A stretch of DNA of 37,354 bases from the NCBI GenBank assembly GCA_949127775.1, contig CASBQF010000074.1, forward strand, positions 1-37,354. Reading direction: 5' to 3'. The notes beneath the pieces were generated by a model. That model ran no database searches. It saw only the letters and a list, made by a program, of their open reading frames with translations, and had not been told where the DNA came from. Shown in pieces: positions 6,202-14,189 of the stretch; position 1 is the first letter of the stretch, and every line of letters starts with the position of its first letter. The translations under genes were made by a program, and so were the position numbers. Source of the stretch: Oscillatoriales cyanobacterium PMM_0080. GTDB taxonomy: Bacteria; Cyanobacteriota; Cyanobacteriia; Cyanobacteriales; Microcoleaceae.

Positions 6202-7743
6202 TTAACAGCGGCGGAGGCGATTCAATAATAGCACAATTTCGTCAGTTGCCGATCGCACTTTTGCAGCAGACAGTTCAGATTGATTGACGATAATGCTAAA
6301 TACCAGCGGCTCGTAATTCGCAACTTCGATATATCCCGACAGCGCCGAAACTCCGCTCAAAGTTCCAGTTTTTGCTTGCAAAATTACGCGGTTTGGTGTA
6401 TTGTTAATGCGATTTTTTAAAGTACCGCTTTCGCCAGCCACGGGCAGTGACGCGCGATAAATAGATCCAGCAGGTGAATTCGCCATCAATTTCAAAGTTT
6501 GCACCAAGGCTTCTGGACTAATTAAATTGTGGCGCGAAAGTCCCGAACCGTCGGCCAATATGTAGCTGTTTGGATTTACCCCTAATTGAGTTAAAGCTGT
6601 TTTTAACTCCTTTAAACCAATTTCACCTGTATCCTCTTGTGGCACAGGCATCTTGCCTGTGACTGTTTGTGGGACAGGCATCTTGCCTGTGACTTTCCCC
6701 AACAACCTCAATAAAACTTCTGCATAAAGATTGTTACTTTCCCGATTGGTTTCCTTCACCAACTCCGCCAGCGGTGGCGATTCAACAAAGGCTAATTCCT
6801 GATTGAAATTGCGAGAACTAGATGCAACTACAGCTTGTTTGACAGGGATTCCTTCAGCTACCAAAAATTGCTGAAAATGCTGCAAAAAATTGTTGGCGGG
6901 ATTGACAACTGCGACATAAGCTGATTCAGATTCCGCACCAACTTTCAACTGTCCGCCAACTCGAATTGCAGGCCGATCGAACTCCCGGCCAACTTCAATA
7001 AACTCCGATTCATTTTGAGAGACGGTGACTGAATTGTTCTGAATTTGCCACTGATTGGCTAACTTTGGTTCGGCAAAAGAGACTTTCAGAGGTTGCCCGA
7101 TCGCCTGTGGAGACAAAACAAGCTCGATCGCATTTTGATTGAAAATTAAACTGTTAATCGGCGCGCCATAGCCAGCTTGCGCGTCTTCCCATTCCCAATT
7201 CGGATTGACTGCATCGCCTTGAAAATAGCTGTCATCGCCAATCAACTGATTAACTTGACTAATGCCGCGCCCTTTTAACTGCTGAGCCAAGGATTTCAAC
7301 TGAGCCTCCGCAATGCTCGGATCGCCCCTCCCAGCAACATACAAATTACCATTTTCGCCACTATAAACCGATGTCTTAATCCGAAAATCTGCACCGAGTT
7401 TCTGCAAAGCAGCGGCTGTGGTTAGCAGCTTGACATTTGATGCTGGAATGAAATATTTGGCGGCGTCGCGGCTGTAGAGAGTCGCCGTAGATGATAGCGG
7501 TTGAATCAAAATACCCCAACGCGATCGGCTAAATTCAGCACGATCGGCGATCGCATCAACTTTCGCCCCCAATTCCCCAGGACAAATATCCCCAGCAACC
7601 GTAGCCGTTTGAGCGACTACCTGCACCGGATGCCCCAGAATTAGCACTAACAAACTAACCGCAATTCCTTTAATTCTCAAAGCGCAATTTCCATAATCAC
7701 TATTTAAATTAGATGCGCCAGAGCTGTGAATTGGCACTTTCAT
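6202..7743 (-). CDS. dacB: D-Ala-D-Ala carboxypeptidase/endopeptidase, PBP4 (S13) family
   Basis: This 513-residue exported penicillin-binding protein trims or cross-cuts peptidoglycan peptides in the periplasm. A hydrophobic stretch (about residues 27-40) ending VVAQ suggests a signal peptide. The three active-site motifs are present: SNVK (Ser102, Lys105), SNN in RESNNLYAEVLLR, and KTG starting at about Lys458. A long insert between the first two motifs is typical of PBP4. Around residues 350-370 two tandem TGKMPVPQ blocks are coded by a dispersed DNA repeat. The ATG at 7743 is preferred over a TTG just before it. It follows the ferredoxin-like gene by 10 bases on the same strand, so the two are probably co-transcribed. 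Confidence 0.92.
   Translation of the reverse strand: MKVPIHSSGASNLNSDYGNCALRIKGIAVSLLVLILGHPVQVVAQTATVAGDICPGELGAKVDAIADRAEFSRSRWGILIQPLSSTATLYSRDAAKYFIPASNVKLLTTAAALQKLGADFRIKTSVYSGENGNLYVAGRGDPSIAEAQLKSLAQQLKGRGISQVNQLIGDDSYFQGDAVNPNWEWEDAQAGYGAPINSLIFNQNAIELVLSPQAIGQPLKVSFAEPKLANQWQIQNNSVTVSQNESEFIEVGREFDRPAIRVGGQLKVGAESESAYVAVVNPANNFLQHFQQFLVAEGIPVKQAVVASSSRNFNQELAFVESPPLAELVKETNRESNNLYAEVLLRLLGKVTGKMPVPQTVTGKMPVPQEDTGEIGLKELKTALTQLGVNPNSYILADGSGLSRHNLISPEALVQTLKLMANSPAGSIYRASLPVAGESGTLKNRINNTPNRVILQAKTGTLSGVSALSGYIEVANYEPLVFSIIVNQSELSAAKVRSATDEIVLLLNRLRRC
6641..6692. repeat. Two in-frame copies of the ACAGGCATCTTGCCTGT hairpin repeat inside dacB
   Basis: ACAGGCATCTTGCCTGT occurs twice with a 30-base period. 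On the coding strand each period gives VTGKMPVPQ plus one residue. The sequence resembles the GGGATGGGCATCTTGCCCGT repeats in non-coding DNA at 11995-12062, so a dispersed repeat appears to have entered dacB without breaking the frame. Confidence 0.8.
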
Positions 7744-7753
7744 CAAGTCAAAA

Positions 7754-8080
7754 CTAATAATAGTAACGCATATGAATTCTCGGATTGAACAGCGCCTCTA
7801 CAGGTTTTCCGCCTTTGAGGTGCTCTTCCACAATCAACGGTACATCACTCGGTTTAACTCGACAATACCAGATTTCGTCTGGGGTGACTCGCACAGTCGG
7901 GCCAGTGTTGCACTGTCCCTGACAGCTACAGGCTTCAATTGTCACTCCTGGAACCGGTTGGGCTTCAAAAGCAGCTAGCACTGCTTCTGAACCACTTTTT
8001 AGGCAAGATTGATACTGGCAAACCAATACACGGCGGGTTTCTGCTTGGGAGTCTGGTTTTGAGGCGGGAGATTGGGACAT
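7754..8080 (-). CDS. 2Fe-2S thioredoxin-like ferredoxin domain protein
   Basis: This 108-residue small soluble protein resembles thioredoxin-fold [2Fe-2S] ferredoxins and NuoE-like domains. Cys21 and Cys26 (CQYQSC) and the CSCQGQC segment (Cys51, 53, 57) followed by NTGPTVRV supply the usual cluster-ligand pattern: two Cys near the first strand, two in a CxxxC-type block. About 15 residues before the domain are polar and probably disordered, and the C-terminus ends in Tyr residues. The ATG at 8080 is the only good start. It precedes dacB by 10 bases and diverges from the CBS gene. Its redox partner is unknown. Confidence 0.82.
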   Translation of the reverse strand: MSQSPASKPDSQAETRRVLVCQYQSCLKSGSEAVLAAFEAQPVPGVTIEACSCQGQCNTGPTVRVTPDEIWYCRVKPSDVPLIVEEHLKGGKPVEALFNPRIHMRYYY

Positions 8081-8327
8081 CGGTAAGGATTTATCGGCTG
8101 TTTAATTTATCTTAACCATGTTGTCAGGTCGATCGCCCGCACGCTTCTAAACACAGGGCAGAATTCGTGAGTGCGATCGCAAAAACCTCTCAAATTATGG
8201 CATTCAAACTTTTCGCCTCCTTCTCTTCTTGTAACGAATCGCTTCTGCATGGCTGCCTTTATTCAGTCTGTGTCACGCTTTCCCTATATGATCGGATTTG
8301 AAGCAAAAACTCAATCAACCGCCAATC
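8081..8327. other. Divergent promoter region, ferredoxin-like and CBS genes
   Basis: This 247-base gap must hold the leftward promoter of the ferredoxin-dacB pair and the rightward promoter of the CBS gene. A HIP1 octamer GCGATCGC lies at 8173-8180. No convincing -35/-10 pair or known operator was recognised. Confidence 0.5.
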
Positions 8328-8789
8328 ATGCCCAAAACAGTAGCCGATCTGATGAGTCGCGAGCCGATTTTGGCGCGCCCCGAAATGCCCTTAAATGAAG
8401 CGATTAAAATTTTAGCCGATCGACGTATTAGCGGACTTCCCGTCGTAGATGACAATGGCTTATTGGTAGGAGTCATCTCCGAAACCGACTTGATGTGGCG
8501 CGAAACCGGCGTCACTCCGCCCGCTTACATCATGGTACTCGATAGCGTGATTTACCTAGAAAATCCAGGTCGTTACGAGCGAGACCTGCACAAGGCTTTG
8601 GGACAAACAGTAGGAGAAGCGATGAGTAAAGAGCCAATTACCATCGGCCCCGACAAATCTGTCCCAGAAGCTGCAAAACTGATGCACGATCGCAGCATCC
8701 ACCGATTGCCGGTAGTCGATACTGCGGGCAAAGTAATCGGCATCCTCACTAGGGGAGATATTATCCGATCGATGGCAGCCGAATCTTAA
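8328..8789 (+). CDS. Two-CBS-domain regulatory protein
   Basis: This 153-residue protein is made of two CBS motifs forming one Bateman module, which usually binds adenosine nucleotides and regulates a partner. CBS1 spans about residues 4-60 (VADLMSREPILARPEMPLNE through LVGVISETDLM); CBS2 about 95-150 (VGEAMSKEPITIGPDKSVPE through VIGILTRGDIIRSM). The insert between them (TGVTPPAYIMVLDSVIYLEN) is of the kind seen in plant chloroplast CBSX proteins. The ATG at 8328 begins directly before the first motif; an upstream TTG at 8298 is possible. There are no membrane segments. The partner is unknown. Confidence 0.88.
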   Translation: MPKTVADLMSREPILARPEMPLNEAIKILADRRISGLPVVDDNGLLVGVISETDLMWRETGVTPPAYIMVLDSVIYLENPGRYERDLHKALGQTVGEAMSKEPITIGPDKSVPEAAKLMHDRSIHRLPVVDTAGKVIGILTRGDIIRSMAAES

Positions 8790-8963
8790 TTAACGGTTGC
8801 AGTTGAAGAATTGTATCAGAAAACGAACTTCTTTCACAAATATTTGATTGACTGGTTAAACCCAGATGCAAGGCAGATAAATGCAGATAGATTCAAGATG
8901 TTTTGCTACTTTTGCAATATTGTCTAATGAGTCGATCGTTTCTTCAATTCCTTCAATTTTGGC

Positions 8964-8998
8964 AATTACCAATTACCAATTACCCATTACCAATTACC
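8964..8998 (+). repeat. Heptanucleotide tandem repeat (AATTACC)5
   Basis: Five 7-base units, four AATTACC and one CATTACC, end 14 bases before the HEAT-protein start codon. Such heptamer tracts are frequent in filamentous cyanobacteria. There are no spacers, so this is not a CRISPR array. Confidence 0.85.
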
Positions 8999-9012
8999 AA
9001 ATTTAAAATCTA

Positions 9013-9687
9013 ATGAGCATTACCCCTGAGTCTGTCGAACAATTGCTGAATTCTGAGGATTTTGGTGAAAGGCTGCGAGGTGTCAACCAACTGCGACAGC
9101 TAGAACCCGCGATCGCCTATAATTTGATTCAAATCGCGATCGGCGACAAAAACGTCCGCGTTCGCTACGCAGCAGTCAGCCAAGTCTCAACCCTCGGCAG
9201 GCAGAATCTGCCGAACGCTTTAGAGGTACTCCGAAACTGCTTACACAACGACCCCGAACCCGACGTGCAAGCAGCAGCAGCGGATGCTTTAGGCGCTTTG
9301 AAATTAACCGATGCTTTACTCGACTTAGAGCAAATTTATAGCAGTACATCTGAATGGTTGGTGCAACTGAGTATCGTCGCGGCTTTGGGAGAAATGGGAG
9401 ATCCAAAAGCTTTTCCCATGTTAGAAAATGCCCTGACTTCTGAAAACGAATTGATCCAAACCATTGCGATCAGTGCATTAGGAGAATTGGGAGATAAACA
9501 AGCGTTGCCGCTGCTACTTCCCTACGCTGCCAATGCAGATTGGCAAATTCGTTATAGAGTCGCTCAAGCTCTGGGGCGGTTGGGCGGCGCCGAAGCAGAT
9601 GCAGCTTTGGAAATTCTTGCCAAAGATGAAGTTGAGCAAGTTGCTCAAGAGGCTAAAGTCGGACAAGAGAATAGTTTAAAATTGTAA
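9013..9687 (+). CDS. nblB: HEAT-repeat protein, NblB-like
   Basis: This 224-residue all-helical protein has about five HEAT/PBS-lyase-type repeats, visible as repeated AAxALGxLxD and ALGELGD blocks, for example VQAAAADALGALKL, LSIVAALGEMGDPKAF, IQTIAISALGELGDKQAL and RYRVAQALGRLGGAEA. Size and pattern match cyanobacterial NblB, a CpcE-type protein needed for phycobilisome breakdown under starvation. CpcE/F-type bilin lyases share the fold, so the exact assignment is less certain than the family. The ATG at 9013 has no strong Shine-Dalgarno sequence and lies just after a heptamer repeat tract. No phycobilisome genes adjoin it. Confidence 0.72.
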   Translation: MSITPESVEQLLNSEDFGERLRGVNQLRQLEPAIAYNLIQIAIGDKNVRVRYAAVSQVSTLGRQNLPNALEVLRNCLHNDPEPDVQAAAADALGALKLTDALLDLEQIYSSTSEWLVQLSIVAALGEMGDPKAFPMLENALTSENELIQTIAISALGELGDKQALPLLLPYAANADWQIRYRVAQALGRLGGAEADAALEILAKDEVEQVAQEAKVGQENSLKL

Positions 9688-9804
9688 GATGGGCACGCCG
9701 CGCTTCGCAATGCTGCGCGGTTATGAATTTTGAATTAATTTAAGATTATTTCTGAGGATTCTAGTAAAAACTGGGGTTGCTGATTTGGAGTATGATTTGC
9801 CTCC

Positions 9805-9867
9805 GAAATTTAGAGGCAATTCATGAATTGCCCGGGCAATTCATGAATTGCCCCTACTCTAAATTTC
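9805..9867. repeat. 63-bp nested palindrome with two GGCAATTCATGAATTGCC units
   Basis: The perfect 18-bp palindrome GGCAATTCATGAATTGCC occurs at 9815-9832 and 9835-9852, flanked by the inverted pair GAAATTTAGAG (9805-9815) and CTCTAAATTTC (9857-9867). The whole block can fold as one long stem or as two side-by-side hairpins. Confidence 0.85.
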
Positions 9868-9868
9868 A

Positions 9869-9988
9869 GTAGGGTGCGCATTGCGCACCAGCTCATCTTG
9901 TAGGGTGCGTCAAAAAGCATTGAAAAAGTCAATCATTACGCATTTTGATGGGTATCAAAGTCAACCGGTGCGCAGTGCACACCCTACT
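9869..9988. repeat. Cluster of palindromic repeat B
   Basis: A GTAGGGTGCGCATTGCGCAC copy (9869-9889), a TAGGGTGCGTC half-copy (9901-9911) and a reversed copy GGTGCGCAGTGCACACCCTA (9967-9988) lie within 120 bases. The ORF that can be read through this stretch is made of these repeats and is not considered a gene. Confidence 0.7.
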
Positions 9989-10486
9989 CGTAGAAACCGG
10001 GTTTCTAGCGTTCAGAATCGATGGCTGGGTGTGCCCGTGAACCTTACTAATCAGCAAAAATCTCAAATCTAAAACTCTATCCCACATTCCGTACTGTCAA
10101 CTATCACCATCGGTTTTTACTTATTTTGATCCAGGAATTAAACTATAAATTATATTTTTATACGTATATTAACGGATAAGATTCATCAACACGTATAATT
10201 TATTACTGCGCAGAAGATGATTGTGGGCAATTATTCTGTGTGACACGATCGCGGATGGGAATGTCGTTTATACTGATGCTACGGGCGATCGCACTCTGCC
10301 TTTTCTGAACAAGAGTCCGGATATTGACATCCGTACCTTGAGAATAACAATAGATACAACAGTGGCAGGCAGGGATTAACCAAATTATTGAATTGTACCC
10401 AGCCAGCCTGCGATCGGGGAAACTATCGTTAAGACGGTAAGCAATCTACCAGCTCTCGCCAAGTCTTAAAACTTTTTATCATCCCC
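9989..10486. other. Non-coding gap before the CAP-RTX gene
   Basis: A short palindrome AGAAACCGGGTTTCT lies near 9992-10006. TATAAT at 10194-10199 is a possible -10 box without a good -35. From about 10238 to 10377 one frame stays open and reads like ordinary protein (CDTIADGNVVYTDATGDRTL at its start) but has no start codon and ends in a stop, possibly a decayed gene fragment. No tRNA or known riboswitch was recognised. Confidence 0.4.
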
Positions 10487-11827
10487 ATGCTTGAACAACA
10501 AAATTCCAAGTCTCAGTCTATGGACATTTTAACAGGAGAGCGATCGGCCTCTCAACTTTCACAACCGACACCAACCACAACGAATCAAAACTTTATTTAT
10601 AAAGTTTTGGAACTCACCAACATAGAGCGCAGCAAATTAGGTTTGTCCGCCCTAACCTTGAATACTCAGTTATTAAGTGCGGCGCAAACTCAGAGCCAAA
10701 ATATGGCAGTACAAGACTTCTTTTCCCATACCGGAAAAGATGGTTCGTCAATGGGAAGTCGGATTACTGCAACGGGCTATAAATTCTCATCTGCGGCCGA
10801 AAACATCGCAGCCGGATCATCTACACCCGAAGCAGTTTTATCATCGTGGATGAACAGCAGCGGCCACCGCACGAACATTCTCAACCCGAATCTCAAAGAA
10901 ATTGGGATTGGTTACTATTTCTTAGCCAACGATACTGGCAGCGTCAATTACAATCACTATTGGACGCAAGTTTTTGCTACTTCCCTTGACGGTAGTGTCA
11001 ATCCCGCACCAACTCCAACTCCAACTCCAACTCCAACTCCCACACCAACTCCCACTCCCACACCAACTCCGACTCCGACACCAATTTCCAGCACAAGTAC
11101 GATATCTATTACATCACCAATCCCCAATGCTACAGGGGACGGCAGTCCGACAACTGCACCCAAGAATACAGCCAGTGGCGGCAATTATTTCCTATCTGAT
11201 GCTGGGGATACTCTGCTGCCTGCAACTGCTGCGGGATTGCCAATTTTTGCCCTTTCCGGCAAAGATAATCTCACCGGGACAGAAGGTGCTGATACGATTA
11301 ATGGGATGCAAGGTGCGGATACAATTAACGGCGCAGGCGGCAATGACATCTTATCTGGCGGGAAAGATTCGGATTTAATTGATGGCGGTGCTGGCAATGA
11401 TTTTATCACTGGCAATAACGATAACGATCGACTAATCGGAGGAGATGGTAACGATACTCTCCGCGGCGGTAAAGAAGATGATATCTTAATTGGCGGTAAC
11501 GGCGACGATTTGTTGGCGGGCGATCGCGGGCAAGACATTCTGACCGGCGGTGCTGGAAGTGATACGTTTATCCTAGGAGGAGGTTTGTCTGCTTCGACTA
11601 CTTTAGTCAGTGCGGATGTGATTACCGATTTTGCGATCGGGGATAAGATTGGTTTGACTGACGGTATCGGATTTGCTAACTTGACTTTTGAATCTGTGAA
11701 TTTGCAGTTGGATGGAGCCGCAGTCAGCGCTTCTACAGCGATTAAGTCTGGTAGCAATTATCTAGGCATCGTGCAGGGTGTCAGTCAAAGTCAGCTTACG
11801 GCTTCTGTTTTTGTGAGTGCAATTTAG
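10487..11827 (+). CDS. CAP/SCP-domain protein with Thr-Pro linker and RTX repeats
   Basis: This 446-residue protein is probably exported. Residues about 40-165 form a CAP (SCP/PR1-like) domain: LELTNIERSKLGLSAL, FFSHTGKDG, AAENIAAG, SSWMNSSGHRTNIL and GIGYYF match the core blocks and the His/Glu sites. Next is a Pro-Thr linker (about residues 171-198). From about 265 to 370 there are RTX nonapeptides (GGNDILSGG, GGAGNDFITG, GGDGNDTLRGG) that bind calcium, then a C-terminal DVITDFAIGDKIGLTD block common in type I secretion substrates. There is no N-terminal signal peptide, consistent with ABC-type secretion by a C-terminal signal. The function is unknown; cell-surface adhesion or hydrolysis are possibilities. 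The ATG at 10487 is the first start; Met12 is an alternative. Confidence 0.88.
   Translation: MLEQQNSKSQSMDILTGERSASQLSQPTPTTTNQNFIYKVLELTNIERSKLGLSALTLNTQLLSAAQTQSQNMAVQDFFSHTGKDGSSMGSRITATGYKFSSAAENIAAGSSTPEAVLSSWMNSSGHRTNILNPNLKEIGIGYYFLANDTGSVNYNHYWTQVFATSLDGSVNPAPTPTPTPTPTPTPTPTPTPTPTPTPISSTSTISITSPIPNATGDGSPTTAPKNTASGGNYFLSDAGDTLLPATAAGLPIFALSGKDNLTGTEGADTINGMQGADTINGAGGNDILSGGKDSDLIDGGAGNDFITGNNDNDRLIGGDGNDTLRGGKEDDILIGGNGDDLLAGDRGQDILTGGAGSDTFILGGGLSASTTLVSADVITDFAIGDKIGLTDGIGFANLTFESVNLQLDGAAVSASTAIKSGSNYLGIVQGVSQSQLTASVFVSAI
11008..11083 (+). repeat. 6-base (CCAACT-like) repeats coding the Pro-Thr linker
   Basis: CCAACT, CCCACA, CCCACT and CCGACT hexamers run in tandem and code alternating Pro and Thr. 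In-frame hexamer slippage would change linker length between the CAP and RTX parts. Confidence 0.85.
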
Positions 11828-12085
11828 GAATGATTCGTGATTAATTAAGGTGCGTCGCTATGAGATTGTCGATATACAAATTTAGGGCTTTTTCATGGCG
11901 ACATATCCTACGATTGGCAGCTTCTCAACTGGAACATTATAGCGATTTAACATGAATATTATACCTCTTGCAAAAGCCCTTTTAATCAAATTTGGGAACG
12001 GGCAAAATGCCCATCCCACAAGAAGAAAAGAACTTTTTGTGGGATGGGCATCTTGCCCGTCCTAAATATTTTTGAAAGAGGTTTA
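11828..12085. repeat. Gap holding the GGGATGGGC hairpin repeat C (11995-12062)
   Basis: Arms of about 26 bp (from GGAACGGGC at 11995 to CCCACAA at 12021, and TTGTGGGATGGGC at 12037 to CCCGTCC at 12062) pair with two differences around a 15-base loop. The right arm runs to within 23 bases of the next start codon. The rest of the gap shows no recognised signal. Confidence 0.75.
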
Positions 12086-12916
12086 ATGTCTAAATACAAG
12101 CAGGTGATTGCGACAATGATAGTGATGCTGCTGGCTGGATTTGGTTCCACCGCAACAACTCAACTGCCGACATCAATTCCTGTATCATCGGTAATATTTT
12201 TAGATAGATCCGGCCTATCTTTTCCAAATGGTGTAGAAGATGATGCTATTAAAAACAGGATATCCCTCGACATTATAGGTATCTGTTCCCTTGACAAAAA
12301 TGTGGCTTTTTTGTATGGCTTATCATCGGTAGGTTCCGTTCTACTCAGAACAGAAGATGGTGGCTTACAATGGCAGGAAGTCATGCAATCAGATCCTCGA
12401 AGCCAAGTGCGATGGGTAGGTTTTGCGGATGCTAAAACAGGTTGGGCGTTAGTTGAAGACTATTGGGGCGAAGCAGGTGGACCGATCGCACTATATCTTA
12501 CAACCGATACTGGCAAGACATGGAAACCATTGTCGATCGTACCAACAATCACGAGATATTGGTCTTTTGTCAACATTCAACTGTTCGATGCTCAAAAAGG
12601 ACAGATCGATCTTCTTGATGGCCAAGACTCGGAAGCGCTAAGCGAGTATGTTTTTACTTGGACAACTGTAGATGGAGGGCGGACATGGCAAGAAACTAAT
12701 CGACGCTATGTTTCTCAAGATGCGATTAAAGATATGCAATTGCCACATAAATTAGATCGATCCGCAGGTAAAGATGGCAGTCAATGGGAATACGACGATC
12801 GCTCCGATCCAGAAAAAATCATCGTCAAGCGCAGGTTGAGTGCCAACCAACCCTTGACTTCTGTTGCTATTCAAAAATATTGGGATTACAAAAATAAGCG
12901 AATTGTGCCTCGCTAA
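12086..12916 (+). CDS. Secreted Ycf48/BNR-repeat-like protein
   Basis: This 276-residue protein is likely exported. A basic N-terminus and hydrophobic run (YKQVIATMIVMLLAGFG) suggest a signal peptide ending near residue 25. Beta-propeller-like strands with Asp-box-type motifs follow: RTEDGGLQWQEV, TTDTGKTWKPL and TTVDGGRTWQET, as in Ycf48/HCF136 photosystem II assembly factors and sialidase-type repeats. It is shorter than Ycf48 and a specific photosystem role is unproven. The ATG at 12086 is chosen because GAAAGAGG lies 4 bases upstream; an ATG at 12044 would add 14 residues read from repeat C. The stop codon overlaps the murQ stop by 4 bases. Confidence 0.75.
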   Translation: MSKYKQVIATMIVMLLAGFGSTATTQLPTSIPVSSVIFLDRSGLSFPNGVEDDAIKNRISLDIIGICSLDKNVAFLYGLSSVGSVLLRTEDGGLQWQEVMQSDPRSQVRWVGFADAKTGWALVEDYWGEAGGPIALYLTTDTGKTWKPLSIVPTITRYWSFVNIQLFDAQKGQIDLLDGQDSEALSEYVFTWTTVDGGRTWQETNRRYVSQDAIKDMQLPHKLDRSAGKDGSQWEYDDRSDPEKIIVKRRLSANQPLTSVAIQKYWDYKNKRIVPR

Positions 12917-13827
12917 GATCCTACTGATGCCACAGCCGATCGCAAATTACCTTGAAATTCGCCCAAAATTCGATCGCACTCTTCTTTCTCCAAATTAGTC
13001 CAGTGCATCATCAAAGCCAGCTTTACAGACTTGCCGCTTTTTTCGAGCAAAAAACCCGCTTCATCCCGGCCCAAATCTGTTAAATCTTGTAACATCCGTA
13101 TAGCTCGATCGCGCAATTTCTTATTAGTCACCGCCACATCAACCATCCGATTGCCGTAAACCTTCCCCAGCTTCACCATTACGCCAGTCGAAAGAATATT
13201 TAAAGCCATTTTTGTCACAGTACCAGCTTTCAAGCGCGTCGAACCTGCCACTATCTCCGGGCCAACCAACAACCGAATATCCACATCAGCTTCAAAATTC
13301 ACCTGTTCGACTGGTACGCAGGCGATAAACACTGTTTTCGCTCCACGCTGGCGCGCCGCCTGCAAAGCACCGGCGACAAAGGGCGTTGTGCCCCCAGCCG
13401 TAATTCCGACAACTACATCTAAGTTGGTAATGTGACGGTGGGCGATCGACTCCGCCCCATCCTGGGCCCGATCTTCCAAATCCTCGGAACTCCGCACCAA
13501 AGCCCCAGCACCCCCGGCTATTATGCCCTGTACGAGTTCTGGTGGTGTGCAGAAGGTGGGGGGACACTCGGCGGCATCGAGCACCCCCAAACGCCCGGAA
13601 GTACCCGCACCGACGTAAAATAGGCGGCCTCCTTGACGCAGAGATTCGGCGCCGATGTCGATCGCCCGGGCTAACTGTTCGCGGGCACTGGCGATCGCGC
13701 TCAAAGTTTGGGCGTCTTCCCGGTTGAACAAGTCCACTAATTCGATCGAACTAAGTTGGTCTAAATTCGCGCTATTGGCATTCACCTGTTCCGTCAGCAA
13801 ATGCCCCCTTTCTTCCAAATTCTTCAT
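12913..13827 (-). CDS. murQ: N-acetylmuramic acid 6-phosphate etherase
   Basis: This 304-residue cytoplasmic enzyme removes the lactyl ether from MurNAc-6-phosphate, giving GlcNAc-6-phosphate in cell-wall recycling. The SIS-domain sugar-phosphate loop YVGAGTSGRLGVLDAAECPP (about residues 71-90) is intact. Glu87 and probably Glu118 correspond to the catalytic acids of E. coli MurQ (Glu83, Glu114). TAGGTTPFVAGAL, GSTRLKAGTVTKMALN and KVYGNRMVDV are family blocks. Length is normal. Its TAG (12913-12915) overlaps the TAA of the convergent Ycf48-like gene. No anmK or murP is adjacent. The ATG at 13827 has an A-rich leader and no Shine-Dalgarno sequence. Confidence 0.95.
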   Translation of the reverse strand: MKNLEERGHLLTEQVNANSANLDQLSSIELVDLFNREDAQTLSAIASAREQLARAIDIGAESLRQGGRLFYVGAGTSGRLGVLDAAECPPTFCTPPELVQGIIAGGAGALVRSSEDLEDRAQDGAESIAHRHITNLDVVVGITAGGTTPFVAGALQAARQRGAKTVFIACVPVEQVNFEADVDIRLLVGPEIVAGSTRLKAGTVTKMALNILSTGVMVKLGKVYGNRMVDVAVTNKKLRDRAIRMLQDLTDLGRDEAGFLLEKSGKSVKLALMMHWTNLEKEECDRILGEFQGNLRSAVASVGS

Positions 13828-14189
13828 TTTTTTTAATGAGTTATTAGTTATTTGTGATTAGTTATTGTGCTGGTTCTCGATCGCACACACTCTATCTGTA
13901 GGGTGCACAGTGCGCACCTTACCACTACTAAGGGCGGAGTCAACCATTTGTTTTACCGCGAGTCCTATGTTCATTGTTGATTAGTCATTGGTGTACAAGC
14001 CGAGGGTACGGAAGAGCCCAAATAGTCAGCTTGGTGAAGTCGTGACTCAAAGGCTGGAAATTTGCGCGATCGGGCGATCGGCTAAATCTACTTCCTCCAG
14101 AGGCAATTACCGATTACCGATTACCGATTACCGATTACCGATTACTGCTGACTAATGACCAATGACCAATGACTAATGACTAATGACTA
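13828..14189. repeat. Non-coding gap with repeat B (13882-13922) and heptamer tracts (14105-14187)
   Basis: Repeat B (GGTGCACAGTGCGCACC core) is flanked by CGCACACACTCT. Two heptamer arrays follow: AATTACC once, GATTACC four times and GATTACT (14105-14146), then five TAATGAC/CAATGAC units (14153-14187), ending two bases before the DUF3110 stop codon. Nothing else was recognised; the promoter of murQ must lie here or just outside repeat B. Confidence 0.75.

Noticed and set aside
9881-10072. 63-codon frame in the repeat B cluster
   Set aside because: Composed of repeat sequence; no ribosome-binding site and no protein-like composition.
11185-11757. 190-codon minus-strand frame opposite the RTX region
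   Set aside because: Long only because the RTX repeat DNA is stop-poor on the reverse strand; low-complexity Ser/Pro translation.
12044-12085. Upstream ATG as true start of the Ycf48-like gene
   Set aside because: It lies in hairpin repeat C and would put a non-signal peptide ahead of the export signal; the ATG at 12086 has a good ribosome-binding site.
13292-13727. Several 60-90-codon frames overlapping murQ
   Set aside because: Shadows in a GC-rich conserved gene; translations lack any recognisable pattern.
14105-14187. CRISPR array
   Set aside because: Units are 7 bases with no spacers and no cas genes nearby; typical heptamer tandem repeats.
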